From: Reclinomonas americana ATCC 50394
Taxonomy: Eukaryota; Jakobida; Jakobea; Jakobida
Direction of reading: 5' to 3'
Assembly (NCBI GenBank): GCA_048213135.1
Contig: PS015061.1
Coordinates: 240,628 to 304,627, forward strand
DNA: 64,000 nt
How positions within the stretch are numbered: the stretch's first letter is position 1; every line of letters starts with the position of its first letter. A program made the position numbers and the translations under genes. Of this stretch, positions 1 through 13,326 are shown piece by piece. A model generated the notes under the pieces. The model did no database searches, was not told the DNA's origin, and saw only the letters and a list, made by a program, of their open reading frames with translations.

Positions 1-61
1 TCTTCTTGTTCAATGCGTGTTTCTACGTGTGGGTGTGGGGTCATCAAGCCCAAGGAGGGGC

Positions 62-3000
62 TTACTCGGTCGCCTCGGAGAGGGCGCTGGCGCTGGCACT
101 CGGCACACCGCCGTCGCTCTTGCTGGCGTCCTGCAAATTATCAAAGCTGCTGGCGCGCCCACGCACTCGTTTCGGTGGTGTAAAGACCACGTCCTTGAGC
201 GAGTCCACAGCCTGGAGGAGGGGAGATTTAGCGGCGATCGCTCATCGTTCATCTATCCCGAGACTGGCGAAGAAGTTACCTTGTCGGCAATGCGACGGGC
301 AGCCTGTCGCCACCCAGCACCATCGACGGCTGCCGCGCACAAGAGTGAGAAACAGGGTGCGAACTACGCAGCAAAACCAACAAACAAAAAAATGCACACC
401 AGCTTGCTTCAGTCGCTTCCAGTTGTCTACCAACACGTCGAGCTTGAGCTTCTCCTCGATGAGGTTCTTCTTCTCTTTGAAGAACTGCTTCACCGGTCTG
501 ATGGTCTTGGTGTCCTGCAGCTTTCTCATCTGTGCGCAGCGGAAATGATGAACACTTTGCTGCCATTCCGTTTTCTTGCACCCGGCGGCACGCAACATTT
601 CTCTTCAACATCATGGCAATGCCACCGTCACGGCGCAACTCGTCTTGATAGATGCGATGCATGTGCGGACTGGTGATGATGAATGCCAAGTGAGTCAACA
701 ACGCACACGATGTGATGATGACATCGCATTGACTGGCCACGAAACGTTTCCACGACGCGATTGAACACGAGATGGCAGAAGTGGGCGAACAGAGCCATGA
801 AAAACACCGACCAACTGTTGGCCAACAGCGCAATCCCGTAGTAGCCGGAGAGTCCATACAGCGAGTCGGGATGGTTGAGATATCTACGACATAGGAGGAA
901 GGAGGGTGGCATGTTTCTTGAGTTGACGCGACAAACGGCAAGTGACGGCATCGGAGGCGACTCGAACCGGTAGATTCCCGTGTAGATGAGCTTCGGTGGC
1001 AACTCGGTGACAAAAAAGTCGCCATAGTACCTGCGTGGTGCAGCATGCGCCTTTTAGATTCCCTCGAGCACCACCTTCCTCTCTCTTCTCTGTCTTCTCT
1101 CACACACACCATCCAAACAGGCCGAGTGATTTGAGTGCCGACACGGAGCCCCACATATTGACGCCACACAGCAGCTGCATCAAAAAAAGCGCCGCAGTGA
1201 GGGAGTGTACGCACGCGCGCGTCAAACAATGATGGCAGCACACACAGCGCACCAAGCCAGCCAGAGCCTTCCACATGTAGCGCTGGTCCAGAATGTTGGC
1301 CGGGAACTCGGCATACGCCCAGGCGGCCACCACGAAAGAGATGCCGTTCATCGTAAAGGCAATGTTGTAGAGCATCTTCCACGTCTCGAAGGCGTCGCGA
1401 TTCGTCTTGCCCTCGGCTATGAAGCGCTTTGTCCACATGCGCTCCTTGCCCTGGTAGTACAACAGGAAGCCGAGTCCCAGTCCCGAGAACATGCGCCAAA
1501 ACACAAAGTTGCTGTGCGTTGCGCCAGAGTGAGCGCACAGCAGCAAAAGACACATAGTGGTGTGCCAGACGCAACGATAGCAGGAACCACTGCTGCACGG
1601 CCAGGGCACACAGCAGGAGATTGTAGGCCACCACAAACACCAGGCACAGGTCAGAGACTCGGGAGAGCGACAGGTTGAAGAGGAAGATGGACTCGCGCGG
1701 CGACGAAAAGTAGCCGTGTTGCGGATGATAGAGGATGCGCTCACGCTCCGACTCGACCTGCTGGTTGTCGGCGCCCATGGAACCATAAATCTTGTCCATG
1801 TCTGCTCTCATGCACACAGATAAGTGCGTGCTCTCCCAGAGAGTGGGGAACAGAAGACGAGCAAGCAACGCAACGAGGCTCCTCGACCACCATGAGGAAC
1901 ACAAAGTGGCAAAAGTGCACAAAGACGCCGACGTAGAACGGTTCGTACGACAGCGCAAAGAGTGGAGCGCCGTACACAAAGGCGTAGCTGAGGGGCACCA
2001 GCAGTGAGAATGGATGCCACTGTGGAATCTTATCAAACGCTGAGCCTCTCACACGCACCCGACAGTGTACATGGGGTGCGGGAACATTTGGAAGATGCCG
2101 TCGAAAATCAGCTCCTGGTCAATCTTGAAGAAGAAATCGCCCCAGTCTGCCGGAACGCACGCAGAATGAGCAAAACACGCACACAGATTACCTCCCCAAC
2201 ACCGCACACACTACGCAACACCAGGCAAAATCGCCGAGCACACGGTGCGCGTCGGTCTTGGCCCAGATACTGAGGACGCCGAGTGACAAACCCGACAACA
2301 TGATGCCAATGTCGCTGAGCGTCCACTCAGAGGCGGCCCAGCAGATGAACAGGATGCGGAAGACGTAGCAGGCGTACGACACAAAGTCCAGCACCAGCAC
2401 CAGATCCACAATGTAGCGGTAGGCCATCCAGGCGTTGAACTCGAGCGGATACGTGTCGAGCGTGACGGGAAATCCAAGCGATTTCGACAGCCACGACTCG
2501 AACGACGCACGGAACCGCGGCAAGCGTCGAGTGGCGGCATCAAACCACCGCTGAAACGCAAACGAGTTGGACTGGGCGTGCAAAATGTACCCAATGCCAG
2601 CATCGTACGCCAGCCGCCAGAAAATCGTCGAAATCAGAAACACCTGGGACGGCAAGCAACAACAACACAAAACAAACAAACAAACACGGAAAATATAAGC
2701 TGACTGACCAACACTGGTGATTGCTCCGACATGGATCGACTGTGACACTTGGCAACGACAATTCTTCACACAGCGCTCTCTCTCTCTCTCTGTACACGCG
2801 TGTACTGGGGACACACACACACACACACTCACCCACGACGGAGTCCGCGTGAAGAGCAGCGCAAACACATGACCGAGGGCCAACGCCACTGACAAGCCAA
2901 GCACCGGCGTCCATCGCGATGGCGAAAAGAGCGAGCTCATCACACTCGACGTCTTTGGCACACAGAACTCTGCGCGTAGGACCAACGGAGTTGAGACGTC

Positions 3001-3349
3001 CCGAGAGAACGAAAGGAAGACGAGTCATGTCCACACACACAGACAGACCAACACCACCAAAGGTGACGCCCACTGGCCGCGGCTCATCCGGTGCCTGTGG
3101 CGGCGGCTTTGGTGGAGCGAGCTTCTTACTGGGCACAACCATGACATTGTTGTTGCTGTCATCATCGTCTCCCACGTCGTCTTCGGCTTCGCCATGGCCG
3201 CCATGGTCGGCATGACTGGTCATCATCATGAGCGCGTGTGTGCTCTCGCAGCGACGAGGCGGAGCAGCTGCTGTTGTCTTGCCTGCTCCCGCAGCAGCAG
3301 CTGCCGGAGTGCGTCGCCGACGCGGTGGCGTGGTTGGCGCGGACGACAT
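62..3349 (-). CDS. CHO2: CHO2-type phosphatidylethanolamine N-methyltransferase, complete, about 14 exons
   Basis: Methylates phosphatidylethanolamine with S-adenosylmethionine on the way to phosphatidylcholine, in ER membranes. Joining about 14 exons gives roughly 735 residues. The first 98 residues are a low-complexity Ala/Pro/Asp-rich tail. The CHO2 start [16 protein letters not shown] follows, then multiple hydrophobic segments. The two tandem PEMT repeats are visible: WGDFFF with HPMYTVGY and MVVEEPH in the first, YYGDFFV with [14 protein letters not shown] and RVVETPH in the second. Between them lies [21 protein letters not shown], as in fungal CHO2. The C-terminus is basic and helical, ending ALSEATE. 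The ATG at 3349 gives the only continuous N-terminus. The stop lies at 62-64, so the gene is complete, though shorter than yeast CHO2 (869 aa). Four introns use GTTGCG donors (first bases 2219, 1874, 1575, 596). It is divergent from the SMCHD1-like gene across 60 bp. Family is certain; exon edges are inferred. Confidence 0.93.
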
Positions 3350-3409
3350 TACTTTTCTCGGGATCCCTCAAAGACAATAAGGGAGCGAGCACCTCCCGTC
3401 TGTCTCCAA
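3350..3409. promoter_or_regulatory. 60-bp shared divergent promoter region
   Basis: This is the whole space between the start codons of the CHO2-like gene (minus) and the SMCHD1-like gene (plus). Both 5' UTRs and both core promoters must fit here or overlap the coding regions. I see no TATA box. Promoter function is inferred from position only. Confidence 0.5.
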
Positions 3410-6400
3410 ATGTCCATTTGCACTTCGACGACGACAAGTGAGCGTCAGCTGTGTGTCTTCTTGGCACTCATTTTGTTCACTCGTCCTCCTCCCCCACGCA
3501 GCGCGTGAGAGTGTATCGCACACAAACATGCTCCGTGTGCTGTGCCCAGTTGCGTTTGCATGTGCGCGTGTGTGTGTGTGCGCGTGTGTGTGCATTTGAC
3601 AGTGCTGCGTGTGTAGGATGGAGAACAACTGGAGCTGGATGTTGCACCGCAGGCGGTGCTGGTGCGGAGGCTATTGGAGAAGTTCGGATCGACAAAGTTG
3701 GCGGGAGTGCCGCCGGAAGCCATCTCTGTGCATGTGTGTTTGCGTCTGTGCTCTCTGTTGTGTGTGTGCATTCGATCGTGGCTGATGCATGTGCATGTGT
3801 GTGTGTGTGTGTGTGTGCGTTGCAGCTTGTCGACGACTTGAGTCAGCCTCTGGATGAGGAGACGGCTCGTGTGTTGTTTGCTCAGTTGCCGGAGACTGGC
3901 CAGCGACGACTCGACTGCTGTGTGCAGTTTGACGAGAGCAAGGCATTACCTGCAGGCGAGTACGTGTCGATGTCCCATCGATTGCACGTTGCACTCACAT
4001 CCAACAGGCGTCGTTCGTCAATGGTCGCGGGAGGTCGTGTCGCACGACTATTTCGTGATCCAGCCGCCAGATACGAGTATGATGGGTACGTTGGGCGTGT
4101 GGCATCGACTGCTGCTGGTGAGCTCGTCTCACTCGGGAAGTCTGACACAGGCTCGGGTGTGCTGAAGTATGATCCGGTGTTGGTGTCGTGTGAGTTCATC
4201 GACAACTCGATCGAGCACATCACAGTCGGGGAGCACGCGCGCGGAGAAGGACGTGTGTTACTGACGTGGAATGTGGAGGATGAGGTGCGATGGCATGTGC
4301 CGCTGTGCACTGCGGCGCTGGTTGTTGTTGTTGATGATGAAGGGTGATGGATGTAGGATGCGTCAGTGTCCATTCGTGACAACGGGTGTGGCATGGACAG
4401 TCGCAGCATGGCTACGTTTTTCCGCCTCGCCTATTCGGCTGCGCTGAACTCGCGTGGCGGCGAGTTCGGCAGCCACTCGCGTTTTCTGTTCATCTCCTCG
4501 ATGTATTCGATGTATGGTGTCGGTGCCAAGGTTTGTGCAGAACGTGTTATATGTTGTGCGCTGCAACATGCGAATGACCATTGGTAACGCAGTTTGCCGC
4601 CACCGAGATCGGTGAGCGACTTGCGATGCAGTCGTCACGCGGTGGTGGCATTGCATGCACCGGTGTCGTCGACAAGCAGCTGCTGCACGAATCCGGCACG
4701 TGGCAGTTCAAGGTGCAATACACGAGCACTGAGCGGCTCGAGTCCTACACCGAGGCCACCATCAGTCAGTTGACAAAGAATGCTGTCGAATCCATGAGGC
4801 ACTACGTCGACGAGGACAACCGTAAGCTGTGCGAAACCATCGCGCACATTTACTATCCGCTGGTATGCACTCTTCGCCCATGTCATTGCATTCCGTGCGA
4901 TGAAATTATAACTTTGCAGCGGTGCAGATCTTTTCCTGGTCGCGACTGATTCCTGTCAACAAGGTGGCCAGGCTCGAGGACCTTGCGCAGTTGCACGCTG
5001 TCATCTTCAGCTTCTTTCCCGACCTCCCACCTGCCAGTGTGTTTGCGACTGAGGACGGTGTGGACGGTGGTGAAGGTGAGTTTGCGCGTACCACAGGTTT
5101 TCTTATTGTTTGTGTGATTGTCACACACACTTGAGCAGCGGCTCGATCCTCCGATCGAGAGGGATCGGCAGAAGTTTCTCGTAGCACCCGTGCTCGGAAG
5201 GATGACGGTGCGGAGGATTCCAGGAAAATGCTGCTGCTGCGTCAGATGCCAGCAGTGGTGACAGTTGCGTTTCGCGCAGTGTGTGCTTCAGGACGATGCG
5301 AACTCACAGCCTCTCTTTGCTTGTGAATTCAGCAACAAGAGCAAAATCTCTCGTTTGCAATCAACCGTTACCTGCTAAGAGAGGTCGATGCCGTGCAGCC
5401 TCTGTACGACACGCTGCTGTTCACGCGTGCCGCCTCTGTCAAGTGCTTCCGCATGTGTATACGTGACGGTGACAAAACGGCTCATTTGGTGGTTAGTAGT
5501 AGCACGTTTGGTAGCTGCTTGTCGCAGTAACTTACCGCCCTTGGAATGTGCGCGTGCAGGTTGTCCTCGGCTATTTCCCCATCACACTCGGGCAGGAGAC
5601 GATGCCCGAACATCCTTTCACCGGCAGAGCCGAGTGTGGTGTCGACATTCGCTGGATGGGTCGCTTGCTGTGCGGAGAGCGCTGTTTGCAGCTTCCGTGG
5701 ATCTTTCCGCGACGCAAGCTGTCGCAGCGCTTGCTGAATCGCGTTCGTGGCACGCTGTATCTGGTGCGTCTTGTCTTGCAATGTGCAGCAAGCAGCGCGT
5801 TTGTGACTTGTATAACTTGTGCTTTGCTGATTGCAGGACGAGAATTTCGCCCCGCAACAAAACAAGAATCTGCTCGACCCGGTCTCCAAGTTTACCACGG
5901 CACTGAAGGACGGCAACCTCTGTGATATGCCGCTGCGCATCTTCAACTTGAGGATGGTGGACGAAGTTGCCCCGCAGCTCGGCAAGGTACATGAATCGAG
6001 CATCACGGCGAAGGAGCTGACAGAGCAAATCTTGGACTGGGTTGAGTACGCGAGCCAGTCGTTCGACATGGATGTTGCGTGCGGTACCCCACGATGTCAT
6101 GGTTGCCTCATTTTGCGCTCATTCTCCTGTTATTGTGGGCAGATTACTCTCCACAAGGATGACTATATTGTTGGCAATGGAGAGATGCTACTCTATCGAG
6201 CCGCCACCGTGTATGGCAAGAGATTCCACCAGTTCGAGTACATCCACTGGGAGGAAAACAGCTACTTCATGATCGCCTACTTTGTGGAGAAGAACTGGGA
6301 TATACAAATTCTCGGTGATGAGCCCAACGACTGCTTGCGTGAGTTCGCTCCGGAATCTGTTGGGTTTGCTGTTGGGGGGAACCATTCACATTGTGTTGTT

Positions 6401-9400
6401 TTCGTGTTGCAGGTGTCGCGTTGTTGCCCGTCAACAGTCCACAGCAAGTGGAAGCGCTCAGTAAGGAGAAGACTCCGCCGCACCAGTGGGCGGCGAGCAC
6501 GTTGCAGATTCTGCCGGTCCGCGTCGTGTTTGGCGACTTGCGTAGTGGCGTTCAAGCGAGAATCGACAAGTTTGGACCTTTCCTCCGCAATGTCGTGACG
6601 CGAAAACTGTTGCGTCTTGTCCTTGCACAACCGTCATGCTGTCTGTGCTGCATGTTCATCTCTGCTTGCAGCCAAGCAATGTTGGAAAAGGCGCCTGTAC
6701 GACACGCAAGCTTGGTCTGTGATGAGAAATTCTGGGAGGCGTGTCGCTTGGCAGTGGCCGATCAGGACGATGTTCCAAAAGAGGACGACGCGGTGAGCAG
6801 CATAGTCACAGCGCCTCTGCGTTAGCAGTTACTTACAGTGATGTGGTGGTTGCAATCGTGCAGGAGCTGGAGGCCAGCGGTGTTCGCGAGCTCGCAACAA
6901 GCACTGAACTCGTGCGCCCCGTCGGATTCAGAGTGCCGTGGGACTGGATGCGGATCATCGCTGTTTCACGTGCTGGCAAGGTTTGTACGTTTGTGCCGTC
7001 CGTGGAGTCGCTCTCTGTCGCTAAAGCAAGCGGCTGCTAGGCTTGTCCCGATGCCAAGTTCAACGCCGAATTCAAGATGTACCTGACAGAAGCTGGCGAG
7101 CACGAGCGAAAAGTTGTGTTTCGTGATGATTGTCCATTGAATCCCCGTCACTGACGTGGTGATTCGACAGGTATTCTACGAGAGAACGAACCAGAAGCTG
7201 AAAACGTACAAGTTTGCCGATTTCTCGGTCACCAACATGAAGTTGGAGAAGGTCGGCAGATACGATTTCGAGTTTTCCAGCAAGGATCTTGATCCGTTCT
7301 GCTTTAGCGTGACAACTGAGCCTGGTGAGTTTGTCGAGTCACGACAGTGCAATCTCGCGCGACGCCACCATTCTCACTCCACGCACTAGGAAACCTCTGC
7401 AAGTTGCTTGTCAGTGGCGGCAACGTGGAAGTCGGTCAGAGTACGACCTTTGTTGTGCACGGAATCGACTCGGAAGACATTCCTGTCCGCATCCGTGAGA
7501 CCGACATTTTGTCACTGGAACTCCAGTCTCATCTGGTTGGTGGCTACGCCACAATGCATTGTGTGCCTTCTCTGAACGTTCTCACCCTGCCGCGCAGCGT
7601 CGCAAGATTGAGTTCTCGTACACCATAAACGTGGGCGAGGATACGTTGCCCCTCGGTGCCAAGGTGTCGGTGAAGGGGCGACCGAAGTTGCCGTCGCTCC
7701 GCATTCTGTTGACACCAACTGGGCGCTTTGTTGGCGATGACCAGCGTTTCGTCCTCATGCTGCTGCGTGTTGTGACGCAGGCAGGCTGTGCTTTCTTACA
7801 AACATCGTAACGTGCAGCGTCGTCGGATGTGCTCGGCAAAGCAACACTGTTTATCCGCTATGGTGAGAATCGAAAGGAGAAAGTCGGCTTTGAGCTCAGA
7901 CAAGGTTTTTGACGCCGGTGGTTGTCACTTTTCTCTTCTTTGGTATGCTGACGTGCTCCGCGTGACACAAGGTCCTCCTGCTCGTGTGGTGCTGTCTGTG
8001 GACTCGGTCACCGTCTACGACGGTGCGCAGCCGGACGACGACATCAGTGCAGAGGTTGCTGCATTGACTTGCTGCCGACATGTTGTTGCAGTCCACTGAC
8101 TGTGTACATGCAGGTTCTCGATGCGGCAGGCACACGTGTCGTCACGCAGCCCGTACAGCTCACGCTGCACGCCGTTGGTGGCCGTCGCGTTCTAATCGCC
8201 CCGAATGTAACCGTAGATACAGATGACGGCTACTGTGCCAGCCTGCAGCAGCACGTGACAGTTTTGTGGCGATGACCTTCTCCTGCGATGTGTGTGCGTG
8301 TACTATGATTCTAATTACACAAACAACAGCTACACCCGGATTTCTGGGGCACAGCTGTGATTCGTGTGCAAGTCGCTGGCCGCGCGGACATCGCAGCCGA
8401 CCTGACTGTCCGTCGGCTACAATCCTCATTGGTCGTGGAGCCGTGTGAGGCACTGGAGCCACTGCCCCGTGGGGAAGCCAAGTCGCGCCACCCCCTGAAG
8501 TTGTGGGGCGTGTCAGGTTCGGAGATCGAGTGCACCATGCGGCGATGTGCTGAGGACGGGACTCTGTTGCTGTCAAAAGTGTTGTACTATTCAACAGCAG
8601 TCATTCCTGCGTGCTATGCTGCTGACTTTTGTGTCTGTGGCACGCAGTTCAGCGTCAAACTTCCTGGCGTGCGAGGAACGACTGCGAGTGATGATGACGG
8701 CATCTGCCGTGTGCACGTACGGCTGCCGAAAGAGGCTCGCAAACGTGTCGCCACAGATGTTAGTTTCAAAACTGTTCGCTGACATTGTCATCTCTGCAGC
8801 TTGGTGCCGCCACGATTCCAGTAACGCTGCGGTTTTCCGACTCGTCGACGAGGGAGGAAGAGGTGCCTGTGCTGTGCTTTGTCGGTCAGCCGACAAAAAT
8901 CGCCAGCATCACGATTCCCCAAGATGTGCACATTGGTTGCCCGTTCGACGTGGCTCTGCGAGTCACCGACGAACACAACAACGACATCCCCGCGGCAAAA
9001 TTGACGCGCAACGCTGTGCGTCTCGAGTTTGTCGATGCCGGCGAAGTCAGAGTGTCGCCGAATCGACAAGTCAATGCCTTCGATCAGCTCTTCTTTACCT
9101 GTGAGATTCAGCGCATGGAACTGGATGGTGCTTTGCGTCGGCGAGCCGCCTGTGTTGCTTATCTCGAGCCAGCCGTGCGTTCCGCGAGTTCTGCTTGTTT
9201 TTGCGTTGCATTCTCTGATGTCTCGGTGCGCTCTGCAGGCCCGAGGAGGCGCCGGTTCTGCTGAGATTCGTGAGAGTCGCGATTTTTGCGTGGTGGCAGG
9301 TTTGTGCCTGTTAGTGCCTGTCGAATCCCACCACTGCAGCACTGCAGTCCTAACTCTTCATAATGCAGGGAAACCTAGTGTCATCAAAATCGAGCTGCTC

Positions 9401-12400
9401 GGCGGTGGCCGTGCCGAGGTTTGTGATGGGATCTCAGCAAGTGAGACCATTATGGATGCCTGACTTGCGGTTGTGTCGCACAGGAGGAGCAACCGGCAGT
9501 GACTAACGATCCAGTCGAGCTGTATGCAGAAGGTGGGCGACCGTGGACACAAGAGATTCGCATTGCTGTCGTGGACCAGTCGAACAATACGACGATTGCG
9601 AACAGTGGGGGTGCGTCCATATTGTCAAGGATTACGTTTGCTTTGATTCGCACACGCTGCTTATTCGTGCGTATGGTTGCAGTTGTGTTTCTTCTTGGCG
9701 ACGGCTCAGTGGCGCCGAAAGCTACTCGCTCCGGTGGTGCAGCCGCTGCCAGTGTCGTGCATGAGGACAAGACATTCAAGAAGCGTCATTTCTCCATCAC
9801 GGGTGAGTTGGCTCACGAGCTCCGTCACTCACTGATGAAGATGCTGAAAGCGGAGTGGACACTGTGCAGAGCATCAGCCGTTCGCTGACGTGACGTTGGC
9901 CTACCCGAAGATGGATCGCCCCCGCACTTTTGTTATTCGCTGTGGCGACTGTGAACGCAAGGTGCGTGCGTCGGAGTCGACTTGATGATCCGTGTGTGTT
10001 GTCTTGACACTCTTGCTTGATATGCAGATTGTTGTGCATCGAAGCCGATCACATGATCCACACAGCCTGCTTGTGAGCGTCTTGGGAATGCAGCCGTTGT
10101 TTGCTGGCCACGTGTTCCCACGCTGCAAAGTCGTCGTGTGCGATGAGGATGGCAATCCGCATCCCGAATCGTCCGCTTTTGCCCCGCACTTGTCGTGCGA
10201 CGTAGCCGAGCTCACTGCGCCGACAGAGGACGACGCTCCGCCGTGGACAAGGGCGTTTGACCGGGAGGAGAATGGTGCGTGTCGAATTCCCGCTGTGATG
10301 CTGCTGTTTACGCTTGTTGATTGTCAGCGTGAGTGCAGCATGGTTCTTCGAGTTTCAACGACCCATCAGTCGTGTGACGCGCCGGAGCGTTGATGTCACT
10401 TTCCTGTTGCCCGAATTTGGTGAGGCGCGCTCACGTGTCAGCGTTTCGCTGTTGTCGGGTGAGTACGTCGCCGTGCATGTGTGTGTGTGTGTCCCTTTGC
10501 AAGTGTTGATCGAGATTGTTGTCCGTGGTAGGTGCGCCGCACGCCCTGGTAGTCGTTGATGCAGCGAAAAGGTGAGTGATGCAAGTCAGTGTGTTGTGTC
10601 GGAAGCGCATTCTCATCCGCGAGCAAGCAGACACATGGCACACGTTCAGTGCCACCTGAGCGATGCCGGCGGTCACAGTCGCGTCAGGTGCATCGTTGTC
10701 GACAAGTTCGACAATCCTACGATGCTCAATCATCCCGAGTTGCGCGTCACATGTCTGCAGCAAGTCCACCGATGATCATGGCATTAATAATGCTTGTCAC
10801 GGGCAGGCTGCCGGCACAGATTGGCGACGTGCAGGCTCGTTTCGTCAACCCACCACACGAAGACCACCAGTGCAGCAACATCGATATCGACGCACGTACA
10901 AACCCCTCGATCGTTGCCTTCGACTTTAATATGCAAAACGAGCGTGCAGTCACTCTGCCAGGCCACTTTGCAGTCGACTTTGTTCTTGAAGGAGCGGAGG
11001 AACCATTGTCGCTGCAGACTTCCGAGGTGACGGTGTTTGTGCCTGGAGGTGAGAGACAGTTTCACTGCATTGATACGCAGTCGTAGTTTCTCACCTATCC
11101 TCTCGCGCAGCGGCTGATGCCGCCGAAGAGAATCAACGAAAAGCTCTGCGCGAACACGTCCTGGCGCAGCGGAAGATCGCCAAACAAAGTCTCGGCGTGC
11201 TCCAGAGCACAGTCAAGGCATGCCGTGTGTTTTTGCCATGTCCGTTCTGCAAAGATGTCGTGCCTGACCCTGCAAGCCTTGATGCAGACTCACCGTGCAT
11301 GGCTGACGACCAATCTTGCGTCCATGAACCTGACTCTCGACGAGGTGGAGCGGCGCGTTCGAGAGAACAGTCCACTGCCTGTCCTCGATGTGACGCGCTT
11401 CTCGTTCTCGTCACAGCACGATCGCGCACAGCAACTGGTTTGTCCGATCGCAGACTGCTACATGAGGCTTGGCACATTCATTGCTGGTGTTTGCAGGATA
11501 TGAGTAGAGTTCTCGGACAAGTAACACGCGAAAGAGACGGCGTCCTTGGTGTTCTTGGAATGGTACCGGTCATACACATCGCGATGTTCACATATTGTGT
11601 CCTGCTGACGGAATTGTTACATGTGCGGCAGATGGCGCAGGTGGTGGATTCGCGAACGAACTGGGCCATCTCCAGTCTCTTGCAGAATGTGATACGTGCC
11701 TTGGTGCTCGAGCGGGCGGACAATGTTGATGAACTGCGCCGTCGATTCCGGGATGAGGTAAAACGAGTAGCTCTTTGCATTTGCTTCTTCTTTCGCCGAC
11801 CGCGCTCACCAACACCCGTGTCATAAGGACGTGGCTTTTATCAAGCTCGGATCCCTTCAGCTTGAGCTTGACGGCTTGTTGCGTGACGACTGCATGACTG
11901 TGGACGGGGCTGTCAGGTTCCGATGGGAGCCACAAAAGAGGAGTTGTGTTCGTCTGGCCTACCAGTGCTACTGGCATCGTCTCACAATGTGGCCGCAGAG
12001 TTTTACCCGAGTAAGGATGGCTCAATTCGGCCGACAGTTGACGGCGTTCCTGACGGCGTGATGCACAAGTGCTCATTTGCCATCAACCAGTTGGTGTACC
12101 GGTTTGATCCCGCACTGCCGGCGAACAAGCGGTTCATCAAGGTGTGGCACACGCGAGAGATGCCTGTTGTTCTTCTCATGCAACCAACTTTGACTGTGAC
12201 TTCAGGTGTTCTACAAATTCTTGTCGAGCACCATGTTGTGGGAAACCATGGATGACTTGCGCGAATTTGAGCGCCGAGTGCGAAGCATCCCAGCCACGTG
12301 CGTGAATTCTTTGACGCACAGCTCTTGGCACATGTGGCTTACCGTCTGGATAACACAGCATGGTTGCCCTCCGGCAACCGGAAGTGGACGTGCCATATGT

Positions 12401-13237
12401 TGTGAAGACAGACGGACTTGAGTACTCGAAGCAGCGCACGCCTGCTGTCAACAATGGCACATTCAGACTGCTGCAAGTGACGGCAGAAGATGTCCTCCCG
12501 CTGGCCTCCCCGCCGGGATCGGGACAACTCAAGCGCTTGCTTCATGCCAGCCGTGCGGGAATGGAGCTGCTTATTCAAGCCAACAGAGTGCGTGTGACTG
12601 GCACGAATTCAATGCTGTCATCTCGCTGTCGCACTCATTACCATTACTCTCCTGGTGTGCGCACGTAGCTGGCACTGTATGAAAGAGTAGTGGAGATGAC
12701 AAAAGAATACCTTGGAGCGCTGGAGCAGCTGCAACAAAGAGAAGTGCGTGAGTGGTCGGACGTGCAGCGCAGCAAGGTGGTTTGTTGACGCGATTGTGTT
12801 TGCAGGCCGAACTGAGAGAAGCCGATGAGCGGCTCCGAGTGATCCACAGTGAACAGGCCGATGCGTTGGTTGTCGCCGCTGGCGACCGTGATGACGGTGC
12901 CGGTGCTGCCTCCGGCTCGGCTTCAGGATCAGCCATCGGGTCTCCGTCTTCCGGCAGTCGGCCACTCATGACGTCCGCCCGACATCGTCGCCCGCCGACC
13001 GCTCTTCCTGGCGATGAAGACGTTGAGGATGAAGGCGAGGGCGAAGACAATGGCGGTCCCTCCTCATCGAATGGCGGCAGTTCCAGCTCACGTCGTATGG
13101 TTTCTGGGCGTCGACTTGCCAGTGCTCCTGCTGCTGGTTCGTGTTGCAATCATTTGCACCGTGGGTCGCAAGCAACATAGTATCTCTTCTTGACAATCCT
13201 CACAGATCAACCACCGCTGAAGAAACCAAGACGCTGA
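3410..13237 (+). CDS. SMCHD1: SMCHD1-like protein: GHKL ATPase, Ig-like repeats and SMC hinge
   Basis: Chromatin protein with an N-terminal GHKL (Bergerat) ATPase and a C-terminal SMC hinge; in animals SMCHD1 acts in epigenetic silencing. The gene has about 30 or more short introns and codes for roughly 2,000 residues, like human SMCHD1. Order seen: a ubiquitin-like start (DGEQLELDVAPQAVLVRRLL, about 3.6 kb); GHKL motifs CEFIDNS with the catalytic-type Glu, DNGCGMD and YGVGAK (4.2-4.5 kb); IAHIYYPL as in SMCHD1; a conserved middle (IRWMGRLL, then HKDDYIVGNGEMLLYRAATV, 5.6-6.3 kb); a long run of Ig-like beta domains (6.4-11.0 kb); a hinge region (QMAQVVDSRTNWAISSLLQN, then FYKFLSSTMLWETMDDL and VVKTDGLEYSKQRTPAVNNG, 11.5-12.5 kb); and a basic end PPLKKPRR resembling a nuclear localisation signal. 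The start at 3410 needs two small exons, the second ending at a GTTGCG donor (3549). An AATAAA lies 14 nt past the stop. Assignment is strong; individual exon edges in the Ig-like part are not resolved. Confidence 0.88.
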
Positions 13238-13250
13238 TAATGTTTGGAGT

Positions 13251-13256
13251 AATAAA
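13251..13256 (+). terminator. AATAAA polyadenylation signal
   Basis: A perfect AATAAA lies 14 nt after the SMCHD1-like stop codon and 71 nt before the NPRL3 start. It is the only canonical signal in that interval, so cleavage must occur almost at the next gene. Confidence 0.55.
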
Positions 13257-13326
13257 GTGTGAAGTACGTAGAGGTGTCCTCAAGTCCTTCTTCTTCCGTC
13301 ACTCTGTCGCCATCAAAGCGACAAGG

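Noticed and set aside
276-2036. Single 586-codon minus-strand frame as one exon
   Set aside because: It runs through introns of the CHO2-like gene; the conserved protein switches frame several times within it.
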